Shown in pieces: positions 12,341 to 20,935 of a stretch of 64,000 nt of DNA (position 1 is its first letter; each line of letters begins with the position of its first letter). The stretch covers positions 1-64,000 of the forward strand of contig NZ_RKMH01000010.1 in assembly GCF_003797185.1 (NCBI RefSeq), written 5' to 3'. The translations under genes were made by a program, and so were the position numbers. Origin of the DNA: Gordonia oryzae (lineage in GTDB: Bacteria; Actinomycetota; Actinomycetes; Mycobacteriales; Mycobacteriaceae). The notes beneath the pieces were generated by a model that was given only the letters and a program-made list of their open reading frames with translations, did no database searches and had not been told where the DNA came from.

Positions 12341-12388
12341 GATGGTCGAGGTGCGAGCCGCGTGCGGCGAGCCTCGAGCCTCGAGCCC
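12341..12388. repeat. Palindromic intergenic repeat, copy 2
   Basis: Begins GATGGTCGAGGTGCGAGCCG, has a CGTGCGGCGAG centre and ends in a doubled GCCTCGAGCCTCGAGCC. The doubled right arm suggests a small local duplication. Confidence 0.75.
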
Positions 12389-12652
12389 CGGCGAGATGGC
12401 GCTCTTCCCAACCACATCCACCGTCATACGACTTGAACGCGAGCCGAACTTGCAGGCGCCCCCAATGCAAGTCCCCCAACCACATCGAAAGCAAGACGAA
12501 CAAAAGCCGCACCCTTACCACGCCGCACCGACAGAAAATCAGCGCCGAAACACGTTGTACACACGCAGAATTGATTAAGATGCCCCGTGCATCGAACACC
12601 CTGGCGAGGTACACTGGACCCATCACACCGATCAGCCACCGGGGAGGGGCCC

Positions 12653-13942
12653 ATGATCGACACCACCACAACCCTCGGCGTCAAAGATGTTGACACCGCG
12701 GAAGTTTTCGCCGCCTTCGTCACCCAACTCAGCAACCTGCAATGGAACCCGGACATGACCGGACCCCAAGCCTTCGGCGCCATGAAACAAGTCCTGCTGT
12801 TGCGGAACCTGGTTGATCACCACGCCACCACCCTCACCGGCGAACTGGACCGGCTGGGCATCGCCGACCACAAAACCACCCGGCTGCGAGAACTGTTGAT
12901 CAGCATGGGCTTCGCACCCGCCGTCGCAGGTCGGTACGTGCGGATCTCAGCCACCAGCGATATTGATCTGTTGCTCGCGCACGCCGCGGACGGGTCCATC
13001 TCCTCCGAACACACCGACGCCATCATCCGCGGGCTGGGCCACATCGACACCCGCTCCCCCGAACCCCTCGACACCGTCCAACGGTGCGAATACCTGCGGA
13101 AACTGCTGTCGCACTACTTCGCTGGTTTCACCCCCGCCGAGATCAACCTCTACGCACGGCAGTTGGGTAACGAGCTCGCCGCGGAGACTCCGGGTGGTTT
13201 ACCGGCCGCCGAAGACAAGAACATCAACTCCTACGCCGACCGCATCACCGACGACGGCCGGCTGGAAATCTCGGCGAACCTCGACATCATCGCCGGCGAG
13301 AAAATCCGCACCCTGATGGAAACACTGTCCAAACCAAAGCCCCAACCCGACGGGTCCCCGGATCCGCGGACACCCGAGCAGATCTGTGCTGCCGCGTTCG
13401 AGACGATCGTCGAACTCGCGGCACAAGGATTGGCCGATACGACCTTCTCCGCGAAACCGACCAACTGCCTGTTGTGGACCTGGTCAGCCGACAACCCTGC
13501 GCTTGGCGGGGACCTGCAGAATATGGGTGCGATCACCGAGGCCACCGCGCGGATGTTGTCGTGTGACACGACGATCACCAAAATTGTCCTCGACCCGAAC
13601 GGTGTACCGCTCAGTGTTGGTGAAGAGAAACGCTTCTTCACCCCCGGCCAACGCAAAGCGTTGTTGGTCCGTGACCGTGGATGTATCAAATGCGGTGCCC
13701 ACGCCGGACGGTGCCAAGGACACCACCTCGTGCATTGGAGTAGGGGTGGTCCCACCAACCTCGACAACGGGTGCCTCCTCTGCACCAGCTGCCACGACGA
13801 TGTGCATCACCACGGGTGGGACATCATCATGGGATTCGACCGACACCCCTGGCTGATCCCACCCGCCAGCGTCGATCCGAAACGACAATCGATACCGTCC
13901 TACCACCGACGCACCGTGCGACTCGACGACGCAGCAGCCTGA
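12653..13942 (+). CDS. DUF222 protein with C-terminal HNH nuclease domain
   Basis: A 429-residue member of the actinobacterial 13E12-repeat/DUF222 family. The N-terminal three quarters are the helical DUF222 region (for example MTGPQAFGAMKQVLLLRNLV, TRLRELLISMGFAPAVAGRY). The C-terminus is an HNH nuclease: two CxxC zinc pairs (CIKCG and CTSCH) around GHHLVHWSRGGPTNLDNGCL. The start ATG 12653 follows GGGGAGGGG; a longer reading from 12587 lacks a site. These genes occur in many near-identical copies in mycobacterial relatives and are thought to be mobile or recombinogenic, but their function is not established. Palindromic repeats flank it on both sides, which fits insertion between pknG and ackA. 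Confidence 0.9.
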   Translation: MIDTTTTLGVKDVDTAEVFAAFVTQLSNLQWNPDMTGPQAFGAMKQVLLLRNLVDHHATTLTGELDRLGIADHKTTRLRELLISMGFAPAVAGRYVRISATSDIDLLLAHAADGSISSEHTDAIIRGLGHIDTRSPEPLDTVQRCEYLRKLLSHYFAGFTPAEINLYARQLGNELAAETPGGLPAAEDKNINSYADRITDDGRLEISANLDIIAGEKIRTLMETLSKPKPQPDGSPDPRTPEQICAAAFETIVELAAQGLADTTFSAKPTNCLLWTWSADNPALGGDLQNMGAITEATARMLSCDTTITKIVLDPNGVPLSVGEEKRFFTPGQRKALLVRDRGCIKCGAHAGRCQGHHLVHWSRGGPTNLDNGCLLCTSCHDDVHHHGWDIIMGFDRHPWLIPPASVDPKRQSIPSYHRRTVRLDDAAA

Positions 13943-14059
13943 CCTACGCTGCCCCACTAACTGATTCCAGCACCCGGCCGGCCGGGACCGCATCTGTTGT
14001 TTGAGAACTCCATAGTGAAATCCCACGGTGGTGACCCCCGGAGGGCGGGGTCACCACCC

Positions 14060-14100
14060 GATGGTCGAGGTGCGAGCCGCGTGCGGCGATCCTCGAGACC
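14060..14100. repeat. Palindromic intergenic repeat, copy 3
   Basis: Reads GATGGTCGAGGTGCGAGCCG then CGTGCGGCGATCCTCGAGACC, close to copy 2. It lies between the DUF222 gene and the convergent monooxygenase gene, so the DUF222 gene is bracketed by copies in the same orientation. Confidence 0.75.
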
Positions 14101-14134
14101 ACCTGCTATGACGCTGGATTTGGACCGCAGGACG

Positions 14135-15631
14135 TCACGAGCGAGCCAGCGGTCCGCGGACCGGGCCGGGTACTCCGATCACGTGGTCAGCGGGGGCGAA
14201 GTGCGACATCATGCGGCGGTATGTGCCGGTGTAGGTCGGCCACATCACCGAGTTGCGGCCGGTCGAGTCGATATACCAGCTACCACAACCCCCGGAATTC
14301 CAGACGGTGCCACTCAGCTGGGCGTCGATATCGGCGACGTACGCGTCGTGTGCCGCCTCGGTGACCTCGACGGTTGGTGCGTCTACGGCTTTCAGGTGCG
14401 TCAGGGCTTGCCCGATGTAGTAGGCCTGGGCTTCGAGCATCAAGATGATCGACGAGTGACCGAGATTGGTGTTGGGTCCGTACAGCAGAAAGAGATTCGG
14501 GAAATCGGGGACCTCGACGCCACGGTAGGCGCTCGGCGAACCGTGCCACACCTCGTCGAGTCGCCGACCATCGCGTCCGACGATGACTTTCGCCAACGGC
14601 GGACTCGTCGGGGTGAAACCCGTCGCGAAAATGACGGTGTCGACGTCGAATTCGGTACCGTCGGCGCTCACCGCACCGGTCGGCGTCAGCGATGAGAGAG
14701 CACCGGTCACCCTGGTGCGCGGATGCGCCAGCGCCGGATACCACCTGTTGCTGATCAGGATTCGTTTGCAGCCGATGGTGAAGTCCGGCGTGAGTCGTCG
14801 ACGCAACTCCGGATCGGTGACCTGCCGACGAAGGTGCGCCAGCGAGAGTGCACGAAACGCCCGCAGGACCCGGTGGTGGTGCGCCATCGCGAACACGTGG
14901 AACTCGTGGGTAAGCCACGTGAGCTTCCGGACGGCCCGGTGCGCTTTCGGGAATCGCCGATAGACAGCTCGCTGCATTGGTCCGATGGTGCGGTCCACAC
15001 GCGGGATCACCCACGAGGGCGTGCGCTGGAACACCACGAGTTCGGCCACCTTGTCGACGATCTCGGGGGCCACCTGGATCGCCGACGCCCCGCTGCCGAC
15101 CACCGCAACCCGACGGTCCGTCAGATCATGCGCGTGATTCCATGCAGCCGTGTGGAAGACGGTGCCTTCGTACTTGTCGAGCCCCGGTATCGCAGGCGTT
15201 GTCGGTGCCGACAACGCACCGGGCGCCGCGATGAGAAAGCGGGTCCGAATCGGGCCTTCCGAGGTCTCGACGATCCAGCGGTGATCATCGGAGTCCCACG
15301 TTGCGCAAAGCACTTCGCATTCGTAGCGGATCTGATCGGCGAACGCTGCGGCGACGGATTCGGCATAGTTCTTGATTTCCGCTCTGCGCCCGTAGGTGTG
15401 GGACCAGTCCGGATTGTCGGCGAACGACAACGAGTACAGCGAGGTGGGCACGTCGCAGGCGGCACCCGGATAACTGTTGTCTCGCCACACCCCACCGGGG
15501 CTCTCGGCGCGCTCGACCGCCAGCACTGCCAGATCCGGATGGTCGGTCCGCAGACGATGTAGCGCGGCGAGGCCACCGAATCCGACGCCGACGATCAGCA
15601 CATCGGGTTCGGTCACAGGGTTCGTGCTCAT
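14135..15631 (-). CDS. Flavin-containing (Baeyer-Villiger type) monooxygenase
   Basis: A 498-residue FAD/NADPH monooxygenase. The FAD Rossmann motif VGVGFGGLAAL begins near residue 14, followed by GGVWRDNSYPGAACDVPTSL as in cyclohexanone-type BVMOs. The fingerprint appears as YEGTVFHTAAWNH (consensus FxGxxxHxxxWP/D, so Tyr replaces Phe and Asn the last position). The NADPH Rossmann motif is VAVVGSGASAIQ. Such enzymes insert oxygen into ketones or oxidise heteroatoms; the substrate is not predictable here. It forms a two-gene unit with the TetR gene upstream, joined by an ATGA overlap at 15628-15631, so the repressor probably controls its own operon and senses the substrate. Confidence 0.9.
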   Translation of the reverse strand: MSTNPVTEPDVLIVGVGFGGLAALHRLRTDHPDLAVLAVERAESPGGVWRDNSYPGAACDVPTSLYSLSFADNPDWSHTYGRRAEIKNYAESVAAAFADQIRYECEVLCATWDSDDHRWIVETSEGPIRTRFLIAAPGALSAPTTPAIPGLDKYEGTVFHTAAWNHAHDLTDRRVAVVGSGASAIQVAPEIVDKVAELVVFQRTPSWVIPRVDRTIGPMQRAVYRRFPKAHRAVRKLTWLTHEFHVFAMAHHHRVLRAFRALSLAHLRRQVTDPELRRRLTPDFTIGCKRILISNRWYPALAHPRTRVTGALSSLTPTGAVSADGTEFDVDTVIFATGFTPTSPPLAKVIVGRDGRRLDEVWHGSPSAYRGVEVPDFPNLFLLYGPNTNLGHSSIILMLEAQAYYIGQALTHLKAVDAPTVEVTEAAHDAYVADIDAQLSGTVWNSGGCGSWYIDSTGRNSVMWPTYTGTYRRMMSHFAPADHVIGVPGPVRGPLARS

Positions 15632-16212
15632 CGGTTCAGTGCCTCCATCAACGTGGTGATCATCCGACGCGCGAACTCGCGGTCGGCGTCGGGCTCGCGC
15701 AGTAGACGTGAAATGGCCAGGCCGCGTGCCAGTTCGGCGGCCAGCTCTATCTGTTCGGTCGAATACCGGCGACCGAATACCGCGACGCCGGTGGTGACGA
15801 GTTCACTGGCGATCCGCTCCTCCACCGGGATCAGTGCTTCCCGAAGGACCGGATCGGTGCGGGCCGCCACCCACAATTCCAGTGCGGCGTAGAACAGCGG
15901 CCCGTCAAACACCTCGAGGAGCAGCGTCAGATCCTCCGCACCACCGGCGGCACGTTCGATGATCTCGTCCTTGCGTCGATCGACGAGATGGCCGATCGCA
16001 GCGACCACAAGGTCCTCGCGCGTGGGGAACTGATGCAGCAGCGCCCCGCGCGACACCCCGGCTCTGCGGTTGACCTCTTGAGTGGTCGTCGCCCCGTATC
16101 CCCGCTCGACCAGCGAGGCGACGGTCGCGTCGAGCACCTTCTCGCGCGTCGCCGCCGACCGTTGCGCCTGAGTGCGCGGCACGGTTGCAGGCGCGGCGTC
16201 GGTATCAGCCAT
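15628..16212 (-). CDS. TetR-family regulator (monooxygenase operon)
   Basis: A 194-residue TetR-type regulator. The N-terminal helix-turn-helix reads TTTQEVNRRAGVSRGALLHQ then FPTREDLV (residues about 43-71). The C-terminal helical half should bind a ligand. It is the first gene of an operon with the Baeyer-Villiger-type monooxygenase, with a four-base stop/start overlap. Regulators in this position usually repress the oxygenase until its substrate is present. No operator palindrome could be assigned with confidence in the short 54-bp gap before ackA. Confidence 0.88.
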   Translation of the reverse strand: MADTDAAPATVPRTQAQRSAATREKVLDATVASLVERGYGATTTQEVNRRAGVSRGALLHQFPTREDLVVAAIGHLVDRRKDEIIERAAGGAEDLTLLLEVFDGPLFYAALELWVAARTDPVLREALIPVEERIASELVTTGVAVFGRRYSTEQIELAAELARGLAISRLLREPDADREFARRMITTLMEALNR

Positions 16213-16266
16213 GGCGGCGATCGTAGCCGCAAGATCAAGAACGGTCCAGCATGCCCGTAAGTTGGC

Positions 16267-17478
16267 TCAGAGGCGCTTCCCGACCACCTCGGCCGCCTGC
16301 CGGGCGATCGCGAGTTCCTCATTCGTCGGGACCACCAGCACCGCGACCGCACTGTCGTCGGTGGAGATCCGTCGCGCCGTCGCGCTCCGCTCCGCATTGC
16401 GGTCGGGATCGACGACAATTCCGTAGTTCTGCAATCCGGCGAGCGCATCGGCGCGGACGCCCGCAGCATTCTCCCCGACACCCGCGGTGAAGGTGATCGC
16501 GTCCACCCGACCCAGATCGATCATGTAGGCACCGATGTAGCGGCGGAGCCGGTGGATGTAGACGTCGTAGGCGAGTTTCGCGGGCACGTCGCCGCGTTCG
16601 ATGCGCTCGGTGACCGACCGGAAGTCGTTGTCACCGCAGAGTCCTTTGAGACCGGAGTTCTTGTTGAGGAGGGCATCGATCTGGTCGGCGTCAAGCTGGA
16701 CGACCCGATGGAGATGCAGCACCACGCCGGGATCGATGTCGCCGCTGCGGGTACCCATCACCAGCCCTTCGAGCGGCGTCATCCCCATACTGGTATCGAT
16801 CGGGTGGCCACCAGCAATGGCCGACGCCGACGCACCGTTGCCCAGATGCAGAACGATCTGATGCACCTCGGACGGTTGCTTGCCCAGAAGCGGCGGCACC
16901 TGCTCGGACACGTACTGATGGCTGGTCCCATGAAACCCGTAGCGTCGGATGGCATGCTCCTCAGCCACACCGCGATCGATGGCGTAGGTCGCCGCGGCCT
17001 CGGGTAGTCCGTGAAAAAAGGCAGTATCGAAGACCGCCACCGACGGCACGTCGGGCAGCATGTCGCGTGCCGCCTCGATCCCGGTCAGATTCGCCGGATT
17101 GTGCAGGGGTGCCAGCGAGGAAATCCGGCTGATCTCGCCAATGACCTGGTCGTCGATGAGTGTCGGGTGATAAAAGGTTCGTCCGCCGTGTACCACACGG
17201 TGCCCCACCGCCGAGAGCCCCGCACTCGCGAGATCGATACCGCCCGAGGCGAACAACTGCCGCACCCGCCCAATGGCGGCGAGATGATCCGGGAGTTCGA
17301 GGGTCTCGGTGGTCTTCTCGCCGGCGTGCTCGTGAGTGATCGAACCACCGTCATCGCCGATCCGTTCAGCGATCCCCTCGGCCACCACGAACTCTGTATC
17401 AGGATGAACCAGTTGGTATTTCAGCGAGGACGAGCCCGCGTTGAGGACCAGGACCGCCCCGGCGATGTGGTCGCTCAT
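16267..17478 (-). CDS. ackA: Acetate kinase AckA
   Basis: A 403-residue acetate kinase that converts acetyl phosphate and ADP to acetate and ATP, or the reverse. Motifs in order: VLVLNAGSSSLKYQL at the N-terminus, VGHRVVHGG, SVAVFDTAFFHGLPEAAATY, YGFHGTSHQYV, LHLGNGASASAI, GTRSGDIDPGV and FTAGVGENA near the C-terminus. The start lies within the pta stop (ATGA, 17475-17478), so the two enzymes of the Pta-AckA pathway are coupled. Length is normal. The same pair lies beside pknG and fgd1 in M. tuberculosis. Confidence 0.97.
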   Translation of the reverse strand: MSDHIAGAVLVLNAGSSSLKYQLVHPDTEFVVAEGIAERIGDDGGSITHEHAGEKTTETLELPDHLAAIGRVRQLFASGGIDLASAGLSAVGHRVVHGGRTFYHPTLIDDQVIGEISRISSLAPLHNPANLTGIEAARDMLPDVPSVAVFDTAFFHGLPEAAATYAIDRGVAEEHAIRRYGFHGTSHQYVSEQVPPLLGKQPSEVHQIVLHLGNGASASAIAGGHPIDTSMGMTPLEGLVMGTRSGDIDPGVVLHLHRVVQLDADQIDALLNKNSGLKGLCGDNDFRSVTERIERGDVPAKLAYDVYIHRLRRYIGAYMIDLGRVDAITFTAGVGENAAGVRADALAGLQNYGIVVDPDRNAERSATARRISTDDSAVAVLVVPTNEELAIARQAAEVVGKRL

Positions 17479-19634
17479 GCGTCGTCCCGCCTCGTTGCCG
17501 CCATGTTCTGCGCCTGGATCGCGGTGATCGCCACGGTGTTGACGATGTCGTCGACCAGAGCGCCTCGGGACAGATCATTGATCGGCCGCCGAATGCCTTG
17601 CAGCACAGGTCCGATCGCAACCGCCCCGGCGCTGCGCTGAACAGCCTTGTAGGTGTTGTTCCCGGTGTTCAGATCAGGAAAGATGAGCACGGTCGCGCGT
17701 CCGGCCACCGGTGAGTCCGGCATCTTCGTCGCCGCCACCGACGGTTCGACGGCGGCGTCGTATTGAATCGGACCTTCCACCAACAATTGTGGGGCGCGCT
17801 CGCGGACCAGATCGGTGGCCACGCGCACCTTGTCGACGTCGGCACCGGTTCCCGAACTCCCCGTCGAGTACGAGAGCATGGCCACCCGCGGCTCGATGCC
17901 GAACCCGGATGCCGTTGCCGCCGAGGAGATCGCGATATCGGCGAGTTGCTCGGCGGTGGGGTCGGGCACTATCGCGCAATCACCGTAGGCGAGCACCTTG
18001 TCGGCCAGACACATGAAGAACACGCTCGAGACCGTCGAGACCCCCGGCGTCGTCTTGATCACCTCGAATGCGGGCCGGATCGTATGTGCGGTGGTGTGGG
18101 CGGCGCCGGAGACCATACCGTCGGCACGACCGGTGTAGACCAGCATCGTGCCGAAGTACGACACGTCGCGCATTCTTTCCTGCGCCTGCTCGAAGTCGAC
18201 ACCCTTGTTCTTGCGCAGCTCGGCGTAGATACGTGCGAACTCGTCGGTGAGCGGTGAAGTCGCGGGGTCGATGACCTCTACACCGTCGAGATCGGCCCCG
18301 AGCTCGTGCGCGCGGCGCCGTACCGACGTTTGGTCGCCGAGGATGATCAGCGACACCACCCCACGACGAAGCAATCGCCCTGCTGCGCGCAGGATTCGGT
18401 CGTCGTCACCCTCTGGCAGCACGATGCACCGACGGTCGGCGCGGGCCCGCACGATCAGCCCGTACTCGAACATCTGCGGCGTCATGATGTCCGGGGTCGG
18501 CACCTTGAGTACCGTCATCATCGCCTCGGGATCGATGTGGGTCTCCATCAATCCCAGTGCCGCCTCGATCTTGCGCGCCGACCCGGCCGCCACGCGGCCG
18601 CGAGTATTGGCCGCGGTGCGGGCGGTCTCGTAGGTTCCCTGTTCGCACATGATGATCGGCAGCGTCGACTGCAGACCGGCGACGAGCGCGTCGATCATCG
18701 GATGTGGCCGCATGCCACCGTTGAGGATGATGCCTGATAGCCGCGGAAATCCTTGTGCTGCATTCGCATTGACGAGAGCTAGCAGGACATCCGAACGGTC
18801 GGCGGGTGCGATGACCACGGTACCCTCAGACAGCCGTTCCAGGATGTGCTCGACGGTCATCCCGCCGACCATGACCTTGAGTGCTTCCCGGTCGAGGAGC
18901 TCGGGGTCGCCGCTGAACAGACTCGCCCGCAACGAATCCTTGAGTTCAGCCATCGTCGGAGCGAACAGCACCGGCTCCTCCGGCAGACACCACGTGGGCA
19001 CCGAAATCCTCGACAGCTCGGTCGCCACCGCCGACATCTGTTCGGGATCGCAACGATTCGCGATCACGGCGGCCGTGGTGGCGTGGATGGCGGCAATGTC
19101 GGCGAGCAAATGCTCGGCAGCCTCCCGCACCTCCATCGGCGTGCGTCCGGAAGCGTTGAGCGCCAAGATGATCGGCGCCGCAAGATTGGCGGCGACGCGC
19201 GCGTTGTAGGCGAGTTCGGACGGGTTGCCGACGTCGGTGTAGTCCGAGCCGACGATCACCACCGCATCGCAGCGCGCCTCCACCGCGTGGAACCGGGCCA
19301 CGATCTCGGCGATCGCACCGTCGGGCGCGGCGTGTACCTGGTCGTAGGTGACGCCGATGCAGTCGTCGTAGTCGATGTCGGCCGAGGCGTGCTCGATGAG
19401 CATCTCGACGAGGTAGTCGCGTTCACCCGCACCGGCCCGCGAGATGGGACGAAATACCCCAACCCGACCGCCGGTGGCACTCAACAGCGACAGCACACCG
19501 AGCGCGACGGTCGACTTCCCGGTGTCACCCTCGGCGGAGGCGATGTAGACCTTCGTGGACACCGCCGGGGTGAATACCACCGCCCGGTCGTTCGATCCGT
19601 CCTCGTCGGTGGCGGTGGTCGACTTTGCACCCAT
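17475..19634 (-). CDS. pta: Phosphate acetyltransferase Pta (long form)
   Basis: A 719-residue phosphotransacetylase interconverting acetyl-CoA and acetyl phosphate. It is the long, multidomain form: an N-terminal P-loop ATPase-like domain with YIASAEGDTGKSTVALGVL (residues about 30-48), a central DRTGG domain (about 220-330), and the C-terminal catalytic PTA domain from about 390, with VLPEGDDDRILRAA, RADGMVSGAAHTTAHTIRP, SVFFMCLADKVLAYGDCAI and FPDLNTGNNTYKAVQRSAGA. In enteric bacteria the N-terminal domains stabilise the oligomer and transmit allosteric signals. First gene of pta-ackA. Confidence 0.97.
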   Translation of the reverse strand: MGAKSTTATDEDGSNDRAVVFTPAVSTKVYIASAEGDTGKSTVALGVLSLLSATGGRVGVFRPISRAGAGERDYLVEMLIEHASADIDYDDCIGVTYDQVHAAPDGAIAEIVARFHAVEARCDAVVIVGSDYTDVGNPSELAYNARVAANLAAPIILALNASGRTPMEVREAAEHLLADIAAIHATTAAVIANRCDPEQMSAVATELSRISVPTWCLPEEPVLFAPTMAELKDSLRASLFSGDPELLDREALKVMVGGMTVEHILERLSEGTVVIAPADRSDVLLALVNANAAQGFPRLSGIILNGGMRPHPMIDALVAGLQSTLPIIMCEQGTYETARTAANTRGRVAAGSARKIEAALGLMETHIDPEAMMTVLKVPTPDIMTPQMFEYGLIVRARADRRCIVLPEGDDDRILRAAGRLLRRGVVSLIILGDQTSVRRRAHELGADLDGVEVIDPATSPLTDEFARIYAELRKNKGVDFEQAQERMRDVSYFGTMLVYTGRADGMVSGAAHTTAHTIRPAFEVIKTTPGVSTVSSVFFMCLADKVLAYGDCAIVPDPTAEQLADIAISSAATASGFGIEPRVAMLSYSTGSSGTGADVDKVRVATDLVRERAPQLLVEGPIQYDAAVEPSVAATKMPDSPVAGRATVLIFPDLNTGNNTYKAVQRSAGAVAIGPVLQGIRRPINDLSRGALVDDIVNTVAITAIQAQNMAATRRDDA

Positions 19635-19663
19635 GTCCGTAACCCTAGTGGTTCTGCTCGCCC

Positions 19664-20254
19664 TCAGTCGGCCGGCCGATCGGTGGGAGGAGCAGCGTCG
19701 GGCGCATCGCTGACGATGGCGCGCACCACCAGGTCGGCGATCTGCTCATCGGACAACGAGCTGTCGGGCACGAGCATCACCGAATAGATCGTGCGCACCA
19801 AGAATTCGGCTGCCCCCCGCGCGTCGGGCATCAGGTGTTGACCGATCTCGGGCGCCATGTCGGGTAGGGCTTCATCGACGATCCGTGCGACCAGGGAGGC
19901 GCTCTCGGAGTCGCGGGTGCTGATCAACGCCCGCACGATCTCCTCGGGTTCGTGGCGCAGCACGTACTGCAAGGCCTCATGCTCGCGAATGTAGGGCAGC
20001 ACGTGTCGGATCTGGGCGCGCACCTTGCCTGCGGCGTCGGGTTCGGTCGCCGCCCACTCGCGCAACTGCACGCGCAACTGGGCGACCTCGCGGTCGACAA
20101 TCGCGGCGACCAGCGCGTCGCGGCCACCGAACATGCGGTAGGCGGTCGCCCGCGCAACCCCGGCGTGCCGGGCCACCGAGGTCAGACTCAGTGTCTTCGC
20201 GCCGAAGCGCGACACGAGCCCAACTCCCACCTCCACCATCCGATCGCGATCCAC
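19664..20254 (-). CDS. TetR-family regulator
   Basis: A 196-residue TetR regulator with helix-turn-helix LSLTSVARHAGVARATAYRM then FGGRDALV at residues about 23-50. The C-terminal domain is acidic and helical. It lies 29 bp upstream of pta in the same direction but is probably separately transcribed; the M. tuberculosis block has no regulator here. It may control pta-ackA or the divergent acetyltransferase gene 94 bp away. The target is not evident from the sequence. Confidence 0.85.
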   Translation of the reverse strand: MDRDRMVEVGVGLVSRFGAKTLSLTSVARHAGVARATAYRMFGGRDALVAAIVDREVAQLRVQLREWAATEPDAAGKVRAQIRHVLPYIREHEALQYVLRHEPEEIVRALISTRDSESASLVARIVDEALPDMAPEIGQHLMPDARGAAEFLVRTIYSVMLVPDSSLSDEQIADLVVRAIVSDAPDAAPPTDRPAD

Positions 20255-20347
20255 CTGAAGAACTTATCGAAGACCCCGCGTCGATGTGGAGCGCCCGCAT
20301 CAGTGAGAATCGCCTCGTCATACACGTACCGACCACCGGGGGCCGCC

Positions 20348-20935
20348 ATGCACATCCGCGACGCCAAACCCGACGACGCCGCCGGCATCACCGCCATTTA
20401 CAACCACGCCGTCGAGCACACCACCGCGATCTGGAACGAAAAGCTCGTCGACACCGACAACCGCCGCGAGTGGCTCGCCGGGCGGCAAGCCGACGGTTTC
20501 CCCGTACTCGTCGCCGTGGAAGGCGTCGCCGTGGAAGGCGTCGCCGTGGAGGACATCACCGTGAAGGGTCTCCCCGAGGACACCAGAACTCCGGCGGCAG
20601 AACATGTCCTGGGCTTTGCGACCTACGGTCCGTACCGCCCGCACGACGGCTACCGCCACACCGTCGAACACTCGGTCTATGTCCGCGAGGGACAGCAGGG
20701 ACGCGGTATCGGCAGTCTGTTGATGGATGCGCTGATCACCCGCGCCCGCGAGAATCGGGTACATGTGATCGTCGCCGGTATCGACGCCGCCAACACCGGG
20801 TCGATCCGGCTGCACGAACGGCTCGGTTTCTCCCGGGTGGGGTTGCTCACCGAGGTCGGGACGAAGTTCGGGTCATGGCTTGACCTCGCATTCCTCCAGC
20901 TCACGCTCGACGATCGGGCGCCCGCCGACGACTGA
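20348..20935 (+). CDS. GNAT acetyltransferase (phosphinothricin acetyltransferase type)
   Basis: A 195-residue acetyltransferase of the PAT/MnaT group, which N-acetylates phosphinothricin or methionine sulfoximine-like amines. It starts MHIRDAKPDDAAGITAIYN. The acetyl-CoA motif is YVREGQQGRGIGSLLMDALI, followed by IVAGIDAANTGSIRLHERLGF. An insertion of roughly 30 residues in the centre contains VEGVAVEGVAVED, encoded by a short tandem repeat; most relatives lack it. The 3' end overlaps the convergent DMT transporter gene by 63 bp. The start ATG 20348 is clear; the longer frame upstream runs over the antisense strand of the TetR gene. Confidence 0.88.
   Translation: MHIRDAKPDDAAGITAIYNHAVEHTTAIWNEKLVDTDNRREWLAGRQADGFPVLVAVEGVAVEGVAVEDITVKGLPEDTRTPAAEHVLGFATYGPYRPHDGYRHTVEHSVYVREGQQGRGIGSLLMDALITRARENRVHVIVAGIDAANTGSIRLHERLGFSRVGLLTEVGTKFGSWLDLAFLQLTLDDRAPADD
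20517..20552 (+). repeat. 15-bp tandem repeat in acetyltransferase gene
   Basis: Two identical 15-bp units GTGGAAGGCGTCGCC and a partial third encode VEGVA repeats. They lie in the loop inserted in the middle of the acetyltransferase and keep the frame. Confidence 0.7.

Larger units (their letters stand above)
12203..12652. other. 450-bp intergenic region with palindromic repeats
   Basis: No gene seen between pknG and the DUF222 gene. The first half holds two copies of a palindromic intergenic repeat (annotated separately) and a fragment of a third near 12290-12302. The second half has lower GC than its surroundings and probably holds the promoter of the DUF222 gene. Short frames here do not look coding. 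Confidence 0.6.
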
